Shown here piece by piece: positions 38,138 to 47,191 of a stretch of DNA of 64,000 nt. The stretch comes from Arthrobacter sp. Bz4. GTDB taxonomy: Bacteria; Actinomycetota; Actinomycetes; Actinomycetales; Micrococcaceae. The stretch covers positions 60,216 to 124,215 of the forward strand of contig NZ_QDAE01000008.1 in the NCBI RefSeq assembly GCF_003075455.1. The letters are read 5' to 3'. The notes under the pieces are model-generated. The model was not told the origin of the DNA and searched no databases. It saw only the letters and a program-made list of their open reading frames with translations. The position numbers and the translations under genes are program-made. Position 1 is the stretch's first letter, and every line of letters starts with the position of its first letter.

Positions 38138-39842
38138 CGTGGGACTCCTTTGGCAGAGTGGTTAGCTGCGGCAGCGAGTCCGGGGATGTTCCGACCGACG
38201 GACGGTCGGGCAGCCCGCCCATCCTTGGCGGCAGCGGCAACGGTGAGACCTTGAGAACGGACTCCCTGAGCTTGGGAAGCGTCAGCCGAAAACAGGCGCC
38301 CTTACCCGGGGAGCCCCAGGCTTGCAGCCAGGCTCCGTGGAGATGGGCATCCTCGGTGGCAATTGACAATCCAAGGCCGCTCCCGCCGGTGGTTCGGGCC
38401 CGGGCCGGGTCGGCCCGCCAAAACCGATCGAACACCCGGGACGCTTCAAGCGGGGTCATGCCGATGCCGTAGTCACGAACTGCGACGGCGACGGCGTCCG
38501 GATTCGAGGCAATATAGATCGAGACAGGCTTCCCATCGCCATGCTCCAGCGCGTTCACCACAAGATTCCTGAGAATCCGGTCAATCCTGCGGGGATCCAC
38601 TTCGACCAGGCATTCCGTTTCGCGGGAAATAATGCTCAGCTCGGAGCCGCACGCATCCGCTAACGGCTGGGCGCCGTCAATCACGTGCCGAACCACCTGG
38701 AAAATGTCGACGGATTCCGCTTCAAGCACCGCGGCGCCGGCATCGAACCGCGAGATTTCCAGTAGATCGGCGAGCAGCGCCTGGAATCGTTCCACCTGGT
38801 TGTACAGGATTTCGGCGGACCGGCGGTTGACCGGGTCGAAATTGGCGCGCGCGTCGTGGAGCACCTCGGCGGCCATCCGCACCGTGGTCAACGGGGTACG
38901 AAGTTCGTGGGAGACGTCCGAAACGAAGCGTTGCTGCATCTGCGACAGTTGTGCGAGCTGGGTGATCTGATCCTGAAGGCTCTCCGCCATATGGTTGAAC
39001 GACGCACCAAGCCGCGCCACCTCGTCCTCGCCCTTCACATCCATCCGTTCCTGCAATTCGCCGGCCGCCAGCTTTTCGGACACCACTGCAGCATGGCTGA
39101 CTGGCCCGACCAGGCTCCGGGTCACGAACCAGGCGATCGCCCCAATGATCAGCAACAGGACGATGCCAGCAATCCAGATCACCCCGTGAATGTAGTCAAG
39201 GGTGGCCTGCATCGAGGACAGGTCGTAGATCAGGTAAAGCGCATATTCGGTCTGCCCTGGCGGCAGCGTCACCTTGGTGCCGAACGCCAGCCCCGGCACC
39301 CTCTCCCCTGAAGTCGACTCGATCGACGTGGCGGACCAGTATTGGTCATCGCCCGACCTCACCGCGTTGGCCATGGCCGCCGGGATGGCGCTCGACTCGG
39401 TCAGGTTGTCGCTCCCGAACGGGGCAACGTAGATATCGGTGGTCTGATCGGGCACTATGGCGAGGATGAACCGCCTGGGTGCATCGGCGCCGCCACCCTC
39501 AAGGCTTGGCAGGGTGTCCTGCACCAATCGGAGGGTCGATTCGCTGTCGGTGGTCGAGGCGCTGCTGAAAATTGCTGCGACCTCGCTGAGCCCGTTGCTG
39601 GACTCGGCGCGGAACTGTTCGAATCGTTCCTCGTACAACCCGGTCGCAATCTGGTTGGACAGGAAGGCGCCGACGGCAGCGAAGGCCACCGCGGTGAGAA
39701 GCAGGGTGGAGACGACAGTGCGGAACTGCAGCGACCGTCGCCACTGCCGGGCGGTCCGCGAAAGCACCGTCCGGATCCAGGACCAGGCATGCGACGCCAC
39801 GCCACCCAGCCTGTTCCGAACGCTAGCTGCAGCGCGGTCCAA
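38127..39842 (-). CDS. mtrB: MtrB sensor histidine kinase
   Basis: A 571-residue membrane sensor kinase. A first membrane segment near residues 43-65 (VVSTLLLTAVAFAAVGAFLS) is followed by an extracellular sensor of about 150 residues, a second membrane segment near 217-240, and a HAMP domain. The HisKA phospho-histidine lies in SDVSHELRTPLTTVRMAAEV, and the ATPase has the N box RILRNLVVNALEHG and G boxes DYGIGM and GGSGLGLSIA. It signals to MtrA to set cell-wall turnover and division genes. The start is read as TTG 39842, right after the mtrA stop with AGGGG nearby, so the exact N-terminus is less certain. Confidence 0.95.
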   Translation of the reverse strand: MDRAAASVRNRLGGVASHAWSWIRTVLSRTARQWRRSLQFRTVVSTLLLTAVAFAAVGAFLSNQIATGLYEERFEQFRAESSNGLSEVAAIFSSASTTDSESTLRLVQDTLPSLEGGGADAPRRFILAIVPDQTTDIYVAPFGSDNLTESSAIPAAMANAVRSGDDQYWSATSIESTSGERVPGLAFGTKVTLPPGQTEYALYLIYDLSSMQATLDYIHGVIWIAGIVLLLIIGAIAWFVTRSLVGPVSHAAVVSEKLAAGELQERMDVKGEDEVARLGASFNHMAESLQDQITQLAQLSQMQQRFVSDVSHELRTPLTTVRMAAEVLHDARANFDPVNRRSAEILYNQVERFQALLADLLEISRFDAGAAVLEAESVDIFQVVRHVIDGAQPLADACGSELSIISRETECLVEVDPRRIDRILRNLVVNALEHGDGKPVSIYIASNPDAVAVAVRDYGIGMTPLEASRVFDRFWRADPARARTTGGSGLGLSIATEDAHLHGAWLQAWGSPGKGACFRLTLPKLRESVLKVSPLPLPPRMGGLPDRPSVGTSPDSLPQLTTLPKESHDAR

Positions 39843-39843
39843 C

Positions 39844-40521
39844 TTACCCCTGTCCTGCCTTGTATCCCACGCCCCGGACCGTCAACACAATCTCTGGCGC
39901 TTCCGGGTCCCGTTCAATTTTCGACCTCAACCGTTGCACATGCACATTGACCAGTCGGGTATCCGCGGCGTGCCGGTAGCCCCAGACCTGTTCAAGCAGC
40001 AACTCCCGGGTGAAGACCTGCCAGGGTTTGCGTGCCAGCGCAACCAACAAATCGAATTCCAGGGGGGTCAGAGAAATCCGGTCACCGGCGCGGACCACCG
40101 AGTGCCCGGCGACGTCGATGGTGACCTCACCGATGCGGAGAGTCTCGGGAGCCTTCTGGTCACCGGGGCGCAGCCGCGCTCGCACCCGTGCCACCAGTTC
40201 CGCAGGCTTGAACGGCTTCGGCACATAGTCGTCGGCGCCGGATTCCAGACCTCGCACGATGTCGGAGGTGTCCGACTTCGCAGTCAGCATGACGATGGGG
40301 AGGTCGGATTCGTTGCGGATCTGGCGACAGACTTCGATTCCGTCTATCCCTGGCAGCATCAGATCAAGCAACACCAGGTCGGGTTTGGAGCTCCTGAAGA
40401 TGTCCAGGGCCTGAGAACCGTCAGCGCAGAACACGGGATCAAATCCGTCGTTGCGTAGTACGATGCCGATCATCTCGGCCAGTGCTTCGTCGTCGTCAAC
40501 GACCAGAATGCGTGCCTTCAT
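39844..40521 (-). CDS. mtrA: MtrA response regulator
   Basis: An OmpR-family regulator, 225 residues. The receiver domain opens ARILVVDDDEALAEMIGIVL, the phosphoacceptor is D53 in LVLLDLMLPG, and the switch lysine is in DDYVPKPFKPAELVARVR. The winged-helix DNA-binding domain includes VFTRELLLEQVWGYRHAADT and VNVHVQRLRSKIERDP, nearly identical to mycobacterial MtrA. I chose ATG 40521, matching the conserved start; an ATG at 40539 is in frame. It heads the mtrAB-lpqB operon. A 16-bp palindrome lies upstream. Confidence 0.96.
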   Translation of the reverse strand: MKARILVVDDDEALAEMIGIVLRNDGFDPVFCADGSQALDIFRSSKPDLVLLDLMLPGIDGIEVCRQIRNESDLPIVMLTAKSDTSDIVRGLESGADDYVPKPFKPAELVARVRARLRPGDQKAPETLRIGEVTIDVAGHSVVRAGDRISLTPLEFDLLVALARKPWQVFTRELLLEQVWGYRHAADTRLVNVHVQRLRSKIERDPEAPEIVLTVRGVGYKAGQG

Positions 40522-40536
40522 ATCTCCATAGTCTCC

Positions 40537-40552
40537 CATTGCCACGGCAATG
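40537..40552. promoter_or_regulatory. Palindrome upstream of mtrA
   Basis: CATTGCC-AC-GGCAATG is a perfect 7+7 inverted repeat. It ends 16 bases upstream of the preferred mtrA start and lies in the 151-bp gap to the divergent membrane-protein gene, so it could be an operator for either. If mtrA starts at the earlier ATG 40539, the palindrome would overlap the start codon. Confidence 0.35.
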
Positions 40553-40672
40553 TCGTACTAGCGCAATCGCTCCGCGCGCCCCAGCGCCGGGCAGGTTCCC
40601 GGAAATCCCTCCCGGTAACTATAGTTCTAGGAGACGGGTTCACAAGTGGAACAAACGTTCCGGGGGGACAGG

Positions 40673-41965
40673 ATGAGCAACAATCCGCATGAGAGTGAAC
40701 CAGCCGACAAGTCGCGGGACGATACGGCGGGCGCACCTCTTCCGCCACCTAACGCCCAGCCACCGCAGTGGGGTCAACCACCACAGCCCGGGCAGAACGC
40801 CCAGTGGGGGCAGCAACCACAGTGGGGGCAGCACCCCGAACCCACTGGATCACCCCAATGGGGAGCGCAGCCCGGGTGGCAGGGCGTTCCGCACGGCCAG
40901 TTCGGCGGCTATCAGGCACCGCCTAAACCGGGAATCATTCCGCTGAGGCCCCTGGGCCTGGGCGAGATCCTCGACGGGGCGTTCCAGGCCTGCCGGAAGA
41001 ATCCGTTGGCAACCTTCGGCACCGCCATCCTGTTCCAGGTAGTGATATCGGTTCTCACCCTGCTGTTGACGGTCGGTTTGTTCGGCTCAATCGCGCAACT
41101 GGATCCCGTCGACCCGTCGATGGACGAGGTTGCAGGACTGGCGACGTCACTGGTTTCCGTCGCCACGGCACTGGTGGTGCTCAGCAGCGTGGGTGTCCTC
41201 ATTCTGCAAGGGGTGCTGGTCATCCCGATCGCACGTGCAGTGCTCAACGAGCGCACTTCTTTTGTGCAACTGTGGAAACTGGCCGTCCGGCGGATCCTGC
41301 CCCTCCTGGGTCTGGGATTCCTCCTGCTTCTGCTGGTCATTGCCGGACTGACGGTTCTGGTGGTGATCGCGGTGCTGCTGGCCATGCTCCTCGGTCAGGA
41401 CTCGGTCTGGTTGATCGTGCTGGGAACCCTCGGCTCCTTGGCGCTGATTGTCTGGCTCAGTATCAAATTGGTCCTTGCACCGGCGGTACTCATGCTTGAG
41501 GGTGCCGGACTGCTCACCTCCCTGCGCCGGTCCTGGACATTGACTTCCCGCAATTGGTGGCGAACGTTCGGGATCCTGATCCTGACCAGCATCATCGTCT
41601 CTATCATCACCTCGGTGATTTCCACTCCCCTGAGCCTGCTCGCCACCCAGTTCGTGTCCTTCAGCGACTCGCCGGCCGAGCTCGGCGAGGAGCTGATGAA
41701 CTCGCTGCCCATCCTTTTGGTCGGTCAGCTCATTACAGCTGTCTTCGGTGCCATTGGTTACGCCTTCCAGGCCGGTGTGACCGCCCTGCTCTATGTGGAC
41801 CTTCGCATCCGGCGCGAGGGGTTCGATGTGGTCCTGCTGCGCGAACATGAGGAAGCAACTGCGGGCCGGTTCACCCCGATTCCCGGCCAGTCCGCCAACC
41901 CCGGCGGTCAACAATTCGGTCACCGGCCGGGTGGACCACCGAGCCCACCCACCACCGGGACCTGA
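40673..41965 (+). CDS. Membrane protein with glycerophosphodiester-phosphodiesterase-like membrane domain
   Basis: A 430-residue protein. The first 95 residues are disordered and proline/glutamine rich, with repeated PQWGQ units (PQWGQPPQPG, QWGQQPQWGQ). The rest has six or more membrane segments beginning after GLGEILDGAFQACRKNPLA, the typical lead-in of the GDPD membrane domain family, including AVLMLEGAGLLTSLRRSWTL. Function is unknown; it is not the phosphodiesterase domain itself. ATG start with GGGACAGG upstream. It is the first gene of a plus-strand run with DUF4129, DUF4350, MoxR and DUF58, a grouping like mycobacterial Rv3691-Rv3695. Confidence 0.8.
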   Translation: MSNNPHESEPADKSRDDTAGAPLPPPNAQPPQWGQPPQPGQNAQWGQQPQWGQHPEPTGSPQWGAQPGWQGVPHGQFGGYQAPPKPGIIPLRPLGLGEILDGAFQACRKNPLATFGTAILFQVVISVLTLLLTVGLFGSIAQLDPVDPSMDEVAGLATSLVSVATALVVLSSVGVLILQGVLVIPIARAVLNERTSFVQLWKLAVRRILPLLGLGFLLLLLVIAGLTVLVVIAVLLAMLLGQDSVWLIVLGTLGSLALIVWLSIKLVLAPAVLMLEGAGLLTSLRRSWTLTSRNWWRTFGILILTSIIVSIITSVISTPLSLLATQFVSFSDSPAELGEELMNSLPILLVGQLITAVFGAIGYAFQAGVTALLYVDLRIRREGFDVVLLREHEEATAGRFTPIPGQSANPGGQQFGHRPGGPPSPPTTGT

Positions 41966-41970
41966 GCCGG

Positions 41971-42672
41971 GTGCCACTTTCGCCAATGCTGATCCGTTTG
42001 ATTGACTCGTCGGTGCCGATCGGTGGTCGGGTCCCGGTCGTGCCCGACGACGAGGAAGCCCGCGGTTGGCTGGAGGATGAGCTCGCCCAGGGCCGCTATC
42101 AGGAGGCGGAACCCAATTTCCTGGAACGGATCGCCACCACGATCCTCGAATGGCTGGGGTCTATCTTCGCCGACCTTCGGCCGCTTGAGGCCGGACCCGG
42201 TACGTTGCTGCTCGCCCTGGGCGCCGCGGTGGTGATCGCCGCAGCGGTGTGGCTGGTCAAACCTCGCCTCAATGCCCGCAACAAACGCGCCCGCACCGGA
42301 GTGTTTTCGGGTGACACCGTCCGCACCGCGCAGGAGCATCGTGGACTCGCCGCGGCTGCGGCGGGATCACGGGAATGGGATATTGCGCTGACCGAGCGGC
42401 TACGAGCGGTGATCCGCTCGGCCGAAGAGCGGGGTATTATCGATCGCCAGCCCGGGCGCACAGCAGGTGAGACGGGAGTGCAGCTCAGGGCCGCCTTCGG
42501 GGCGATCGGCGCCGACACCCTGTGGCTAGCCGACCGCTTCAACGAGGTGCACTACGGCAACCTGCCGGCGCATGAATCCGACTACCAGCGGGCAACGGCG
42601 GTCGATGTACTGCTTGCAACCGCCCGCCCGGACCTGCAGCAGCCGGCAACAGAACTGGCAGCGCCCCGCTGA
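41971..42672 (+). CDS. DUF4129 membrane protein
   Basis: A 233-residue protein with one membrane segment (LLLALGAAVVIAAAVWLV, about residues 75-95) and a C-terminal DUF4129 domain (REWDIALTERLRAVIRSAEE, RAAFGAIGADTLWLADRFNE). DUF4129 accompanies transglutaminase-like and MoxR/DUF58 systems; its activity is unknown. GTG 41971 is preferred because it follows GAGCCGG; an ATG at 41986 is the alternative. The stop overlaps the next ATG by one base. Confidence 0.82.
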   Translation: MPLSPMLIRLIDSSVPIGGRVPVVPDDEEARGWLEDELAQGRYQEAEPNFLERIATTILEWLGSIFADLRPLEAGPGTLLLALGAAVVIAAAVWLVKPRLNARNKRARTGVFSGDTVRTAQEHRGLAAAAAGSREWDIALTERLRAVIRSAEERGIIDRQPGRTAGETGVQLRAAFGAIGADTLWLADRFNEVHYGNLPAHESDYQRATAVDVLLATARPDLQQPATELAAPR

Positions 42673-43874
42673 TGGCTGTCGAAATAGACCAGGCCACCAC
42701 CATCGAGGTCGTCGGTGATGGCGGCAGCGCGGGCCGTGCTGCAGCCACCCGCCTCCGTAGGCTCGCTCCCTGGCTGGTGCTGGGATTTCTCCTGGTGGCT
42801 GTGGTGCTGGTGGGATTTTTCGGACGTTCCGGGCAGGACGGCGTCGCACTCTCCCCCGCCAACCCGGCTCCGGCAGGAGCCATGGCGCTCGCAGAGGTGC
42901 TTAGGGGACAGGGCGTCGAGGTGATCCAGGTGGAATCGCTCGAAGCCGCCGCGGCTTCGTCGTCGGCTGGCGCCTCGACCCTCCTGCTGCACGATCCGGA
43001 TTCGTGGCTCAACTCCGACCAGCTGAGCGCCCTGGACGGTGTCGCCGACCGACTGGTTCTGGTCGAGCCGAACACCCTCATCCTGGGCGAACTTGCCCCC
43101 TCCATCCGACAGGCGGGTCTAATCCCCGCCTCCGAAGACACCCCCTTGCCGGCAGACTGTGGGGTTGAGGACGCCGCCGCCGCCGGCAGTATCTCCCCCG
43201 GCGGTTTCGCCTACCGGGCCGATCTGATCTGTTTCCCCCCCGCTACTGCGCAGGGCGGCCCACCCTCGGGTTCCTACGCCGCCACGGCTGGCCAGGAAGT
43301 GGTGGCACTCGGCCACGGAAGCATCATCAGCAACGAGACCATCGATCAGGAAGGCAACGCGGCACTTGCCCTGCGAACCCTGGGGAGCAGCCCCGTCCTC
43401 ATCTGGTATCAGCCCACGGCAGCCGATCTGGCGCTGACCGACACACCGGTCGATCCCCTGAACCTGCTGCCCGATTGGGTGAACCTTGTGATGCTGTGGC
43501 TACTCGGCACTGGCCTGTTGGCCGCTGTCTGGCGGGGACGCCGCCTGGGGCCGCTCGCCGAGGAACCGCTGCCCGTGGTGGTGCGGGCGGCCGAGACGGC
43601 CGAAGGACGGGCGCGGCTCTACCAGGATTCTGGGTCCATTGATCGCGCCGCCGCCAACCTCCGAGCCGCCACCCTCATTCGGCTTGCAGCACGGCTTCGC
43701 TTGCCGGCCACCAGCTCGGTCACCGAGGTGGTAGCCGCGGCGGCACGCCACTCCCCGCGGTCCCCGGCCGACCTCGACCAACTTCTGCGGACCGAAAGAC
43801 CAGCGTCCGACACCCAATTGGTGCGATGGAGCCAAGACCTTGACGCCCTAGAGAAAGAGATCGACGCGAGATGA
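42672..43874 (+). CDS. DUF4350 membrane protein
   Basis: A 400-residue protein. A cytoplasmic N-terminus of about 35 residues leads to a membrane segment (LAPWLVLGFLLVAVVLVGFF) and an extracytoplasmic DUF4350 domain (about 60-250) that resembles a GATase-like fold (ANPAPAGAMALAEVLRGQGV), then a second membrane segment near 265-285 (WVNLVMLWLLGTGLLAAVW) and a cytoplasmic tail. It corresponds to Rv3691. It overlaps both neighbours by one to four bases, so it is translationally coupled to DUF4129 and MoxR. Confidence 0.85.
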   Translation: MAVEIDQATTIEVVGDGGSAGRAAATRLRRLAPWLVLGFLLVAVVLVGFFGRSGQDGVALSPANPAPAGAMALAEVLRGQGVEVIQVESLEAAAASSSAGASTLLLHDPDSWLNSDQLSALDGVADRLVLVEPNTLILGELAPSIRQAGLIPASEDTPLPADCGVEDAAAAGSISPGGFAYRADLICFPPATAQGGPPSGSYAATAGQEVVALGHGSIISNETIDQEGNAALALRTLGSSPVLIWYQPTAADLALTDTPVDPLNLLPDWVNLVMLWLLGTGLLAAVWRGRRLGPLAEEPLPVVVRAAETAEGRARLYQDSGSIDRAAANLRAATLIRLAARLRLPATSSVTEVVAAAARHSPRSPADLDQLLRTERPASDTQLVRWSQDLDALEKEIDAR

Positions 43875-44872
43875 GTCAACACATCCCGACCCACCAGGAC
43901 TCCCCGGTGTCACCGGACGGCCCCGGCCCCGAACGCCAGGCCCTGCTGAACGTGAGGTCCGAGGTAGCCAAAGTGATCGTCGGCCAGGACGCGGCAGTGA
44001 CCGGAATGCTGATCGCCCTGCTCGCGAAGGGCCATGTGCTGCTTGAGGGCGTTCCGGGTGTCGCCAAAACCCTGCTCGTGCGCACCCTGTCGGCAGCTTT
44101 GAGTCTCGATACCAAGCGGGTCCAGTTCACTCCCGATCTGATGCCGGGAGACGTCACTGGGTCACTCATTTACGAGGCGCAGAACTCGGAATTCACCTTC
44201 CGCGAGGGGCCGGTCTTCACCAACATCCTGCTGGCGGACGAGATCAACCGGACGCCGCCCAAGACCCAGGCCTCCCTACTGGAGGCAATGGAGGAACGCC
44301 AGGTGTCGGTCGACGGCGTTTCGCGGGCGCTCCCCGATCCGTTCATCGTCGCAGCCACCCAGAACCCGGTGGAGTACGAAGGCACCTATCCCCTGCCCGA
44401 GGCTCAACTCGACCGCTTCCTGTTGAAGCTCACGCTGTCAGTGCCGGACCGGGACGACGAGATAGAGGTGATCCGCCGCCACAGTGCGGGCTTCGACCCA
44501 CGGGACCTCGCTGCGGCGGGGATTCGCCCGGTCGCCTCGGCCCTTGATCTGGCGAAGGCCCGACGCGCGGTGGCTACAGTAGCGATTGCGCCCGAGGTCA
44601 TCGCCTACATTGTTGATGTGGTCCGCGCCACCCGCACAGCTCCATCTTTCCAGCTCGGTGTTTCCCCGCGCGGTGCCACCGCATTGCTCAACACCGCCCG
44701 CGCCTGGGCCTGGTTGTCAGGCCGCACCTTCGTGACGCCGGACGACGTCAAGGCCCTCACCCTGCCAGCGTTGCGACACCGGGTGTCGATGCGTCCCGAG
44801 GCTGAAATGGACGGAGTCGAAGTGGATGATGTGCTGTTGGGGATCCTCGCTACCGTCCCAGTGCCACGCTAG
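43871..44872 (+). CDS. MoxR-family AAA ATPase
   Basis: A 333-residue AAA ATPase of the MoxR class. Walker A is [18 protein letters not shown], Walker B is [20 protein letters not shown], and sensor-type residues follow in [20 protein letters not shown]. The lid domain ends with [18 protein letters not shown]. MoxR ATPases act as chaperones that help mature metal- or protein-binding partners, usually with a von Willebrand/DUF58 protein encoded next door, as here. The start overlaps the DUF4350 stop (ATGA). Equivalent to mycobacterial moxR2 (Rv3692) by context. Confidence 0.93.
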   Translation: MSQHIPTHQDSPVSPDGPGPERQALLNVRSEVAKVIVGQDAAVTGMLIALLAKGHVLLEGVPGVAKTLLVRTLSAALSLDTKRVQFTPDLMPGDVTGSLIYEAQNSEFTFREGPVFTNILLADEINRTPPKTQASLLEAMEERQVSVDGVSRALPDPFIVAATQNPVEYEGTYPLPEAQLDRFLLKLTLSVPDRDDEIEVIRRHSAGFDPRDLAAAGIRPVASALDLAKARRAVATVAIAPEVIAYIVDVVRATRTAPSFQLGVSPRGATALLNTARAWAWLSGRTFVTPDDVKALTLPALRHRVSMRPEAEMDGVEVDDVLLGILATVPVPR

Positions 44873-44884
44873 GCCCCGGGCCGC

Positions 44885-46177
44885 ATGACCATCACCGGAC
44901 GATTTGTCCTCCTGGCATTCCTCGGGATTATTCCCGTGGCGCTCTACCCGGGCGCGGTGTCCATCCTGATCTGGACCACTGCGTTGGTCCTGGTGGGAGC
45001 CCTGGACCTTTCCCTGGCCGCCTCGCCGAGGAAAACGGGCCTCAGCCGGGACCTACCGGACAGCGTCCGGCTGACCGAGGCTTGCACCAGTACGCTCACC
45101 GTCCGTAACTATTCCCGGCGTCAACTGAGGGCCACTGTCCGTGAGGCGTGGCAGCCGTCGGCAGGGGCAGCTGATGCCGTACAGCACGTCTCGGTTCCAC
45201 CGGGTGAGTCCAGGCAACTGTTGATCAGGTTGCTCCCCGAACGGCGTGGGCATCTGCGGGTGGCACAGGTGACGATTCGCAGCGTCGGCCCGCTGGGGTT
45301 GACCGGCCGCCAGGTGAGCATTCCGGCTCCCGGGCTCCTCCGGGTCCTACCCCCGTTCCATTCCAAACGACATCTTCCATCGAAGCTTCGCCGGTTGCGT
45401 GAGCTTGACGGCCGGGCCGCCGTCCAGATCCGCGGTGCCGGCACCGAATTCGATTCGCTCAGGGACTATGTCAGGGGCGACGACGTCCGCTCGATCGACT
45501 GGCGCGCGACCGCCCGCCGCCGCGACACGGTGGTACGCACCTGGCGGCCGGAACGCGACCGGCGGGTGGTCATCGTGTTGGACACCTCGCGCACTTCAGC
45601 TGCGCGGATCGACGATGAGCCCCGGCTGGACACGAGTATCGAGGCTGCCCTGCTACTGGGCGTCCTCGCACAGCGGGGTGGGGACCGGGTGGATTTCCTT
45701 GCCTTCGACCGCCGTCCCCGGGCCAGGGTGAATTCGGCGGCGAAGGGGAATCTGCTGAACGCCCTCGTCAAGGCGATGGCACCGTTGGAGCCCGAGCTGA
45801 TTGAAGCCGACTGGTCACGGGTGCCCGGCCAGGTTCGCTCCATCTCCTCCCACCGTTCTTTGGTTGTGCTGCTGACATCGCTGGATTCGGGCTCAGTAGA
45901 AGAGGGGCTGCTGCCGGTGCTGGCCGATCTGACCTCACAGCATGTGGTGGTGGTCGCGTCAGTTCGCGACCCGCGACTGGATGAGATGCGCGGCGAACGC
46001 CAGTCCGTGTCCGACGTGTATCGGGCCGCGTCCGCGGAGCGTGCCCTGCTGGACCGTGCCGCGGTGACAGCCCAGTTGCGTCAGCTGGGGGCAGAAGTGG
46101 TCGATGCTACCCCCCACGAACTACCGCCACACCTTGCTGACATGTATATCCGGCTCAAAGCGGCGGGCCGGCTCTGA
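44885..46177 (+). CDS. DUF58 protein (MoxR partner)
   Basis: A 430-residue protein with two N-terminal membrane segments (residues 5-50) and the DUF58 core: RGDDVRSIDWRATARRRDTV, followed by a degenerate von Willebrand factor A-like region (RRVVIVLDTSRTSAARIDDE). DUF58 proteins partner MoxR ATPases. It follows moxR by 12 bp and shares one base with the following kinase-like gene. Role in this organism is inferred only from the pairing. Confidence 0.88.
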   Translation: MTITGRFVLLAFLGIIPVALYPGAVSILIWTTALVLVGALDLSLAASPRKTGLSRDLPDSVRLTEACTSTLTVRNYSRRQLRATVREAWQPSAGAADAVQHVSVPPGESRQLLIRLLPERRGHLRVAQVTIRSVGPLGLTGRQVSIPAPGLLRVLPPFHSKRHLPSKLRRLRELDGRAAVQIRGAGTEFDSLRDYVRGDDVRSIDWRATARRRDTVVRTWRPERDRRVVIVLDTSRTSAARIDDEPRLDTSIEAALLLGVLAQRGGDRVDFLAFDRRPRARVNSAAKGNLLNALVKAMAPLEPELIEADWSRVPGQVRSISSHRSLVVLLTSLDSGSVEEGLLPVLADLTSQHVVVVASVRDPRLDEMRGERQSVSDVYRAASAERALLDRAAVTAQLRQLGAEVVDATPHELPPHLADMYIRLKAAGRL

Positions 46178-47190
46178 TGATCCCGACCGAAGATAGTGCC
46201 AGGGTCGACTACTCCCGAACAGCCCACCGCACCCCGTGGGCAGCGATACCTGCGGCTGTTCGCCACCGAATCGCGGCCGAGCTGGGAAGCCCGACGGAGT
46301 CCGTCACCCCGGCTGGCGGTGGCTTCACCAACGGCTTCGCAGCTGTCGTTGGCGCCGGGAACCGCCGCCTCTTCGCCAAGGCGGCGCCGTCAACGGACAG
46401 CCACATTTTCGCTGCCTATGTCCGCGAGGCCGAGGTTCTCACTGCACTTCCGGCCGGACTTCCCATCCCGCAACTGCACTCAACCGATCAGGTCCTTGCT
46501 GGGGGCACCCGCTGGCAGCTGCTGTGCTTTGAGGCCGTTGACGGCTACATGCCGGGGCAGCCATGGACGGTCAGTGATCTCAGGGCGGTGCACGCGTCAC
46601 TCCTAGTGGTGCAGGCAGGGCTGCAGGAAACGCCAGCAAACCTTGCGAACGGGTCAATGGTGGAGGAGTTCTTCGGAGCCAGCCCACGGACCGACCTCGT
46701 AGAGTGCTGGGCCCCGAACGGAGCGCTTCCCGCCTATTTGCCGTCGCTGAACGTCCAGCACCTGTCCGAGCTGGAAAAATTGACCGCACTGGGTCACGAG
46801 GCGCTGGCCGGCGATGCTGTGCTCCACAATGATCTCCGGGCAGACAACATCATGATCCGCCCCCGTGGCGGACCCAGGCCGACGCCCGTTGCACTCTTCT
46901 GCGACTGGAACTTTCTGTCTATCGGGCCCGCCTGGGCTGACTGGGTAGCCCTGTTGGTTTACCCACGCCAGGCAGGGGTCGACGTTGACAGCTGGCTTGC
47001 CGACTCTCCGCTGAGCTGCGGGGCCAACCCCGACCACATTGATGCGTGGCTGGCGGTGCTCGCCGCCTACATGGTCACCAGCGGAGACCAACCCGAACTG
47101 GCCACCAGCCCCTACCTGCGGATGCACCAACGCTTTACGGCACGAATCCTGATCGATTGGCTCAGTGAACGACGAAAATGGGAGCTCTAA
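46177..47190 (+). CDS. Aminoglycoside-phosphotransferase-like kinase
   Basis: A 337-residue protein of the APH/choline-kinase fold. The nucleotide-binding N-lobe includes ESVTPAGGGFTNGFAAVVG, the catalytic Brenner motif is VLHNDLRADNIMI, and the metal-binding aspartate is in LFCDWNFLSIGPAWADWVAL. Substrates in this family range from antibiotics to homoserine and small metabolites, so resistance should not be assumed. The start overlaps the DUF58 stop, suggesting it is the tail of that operon. Confidence 0.82.
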   Translation: MIPTEDSARVDYSRTAHRTPWAAIPAAVRHRIAAELGSPTESVTPAGGGFTNGFAAVVGAGNRRLFAKAAPSTDSHIFAAYVREAEVLTALPAGLPIPQLHSTDQVLAGGTRWQLLCFEAVDGYMPGQPWTVSDLRAVHASLLVVQAGLQETPANLANGSMVEEFFGASPRTDLVECWAPNGALPAYLPSLNVQHLSELEKLTALGHEALAGDAVLHNDLRADNIMIRPRGGPRPTPVALFCDWNFLSIGPAWADWVALLVYPRQAGVDVDSWLADSPLSCGANPDHIDAWLAVLAAYMVTSGDQPELATSPYLRMHQRFTARILIDWLSERRKWEL

Positions 47191-47191
47191 C

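Noticed and set aside
46177..47190. APH-like gene read as an antibiotic resistance gene
   Set aside because: The fold is shared by many metabolic kinases, and the context is a MoxR/DUF58 operon, not a resistance island.
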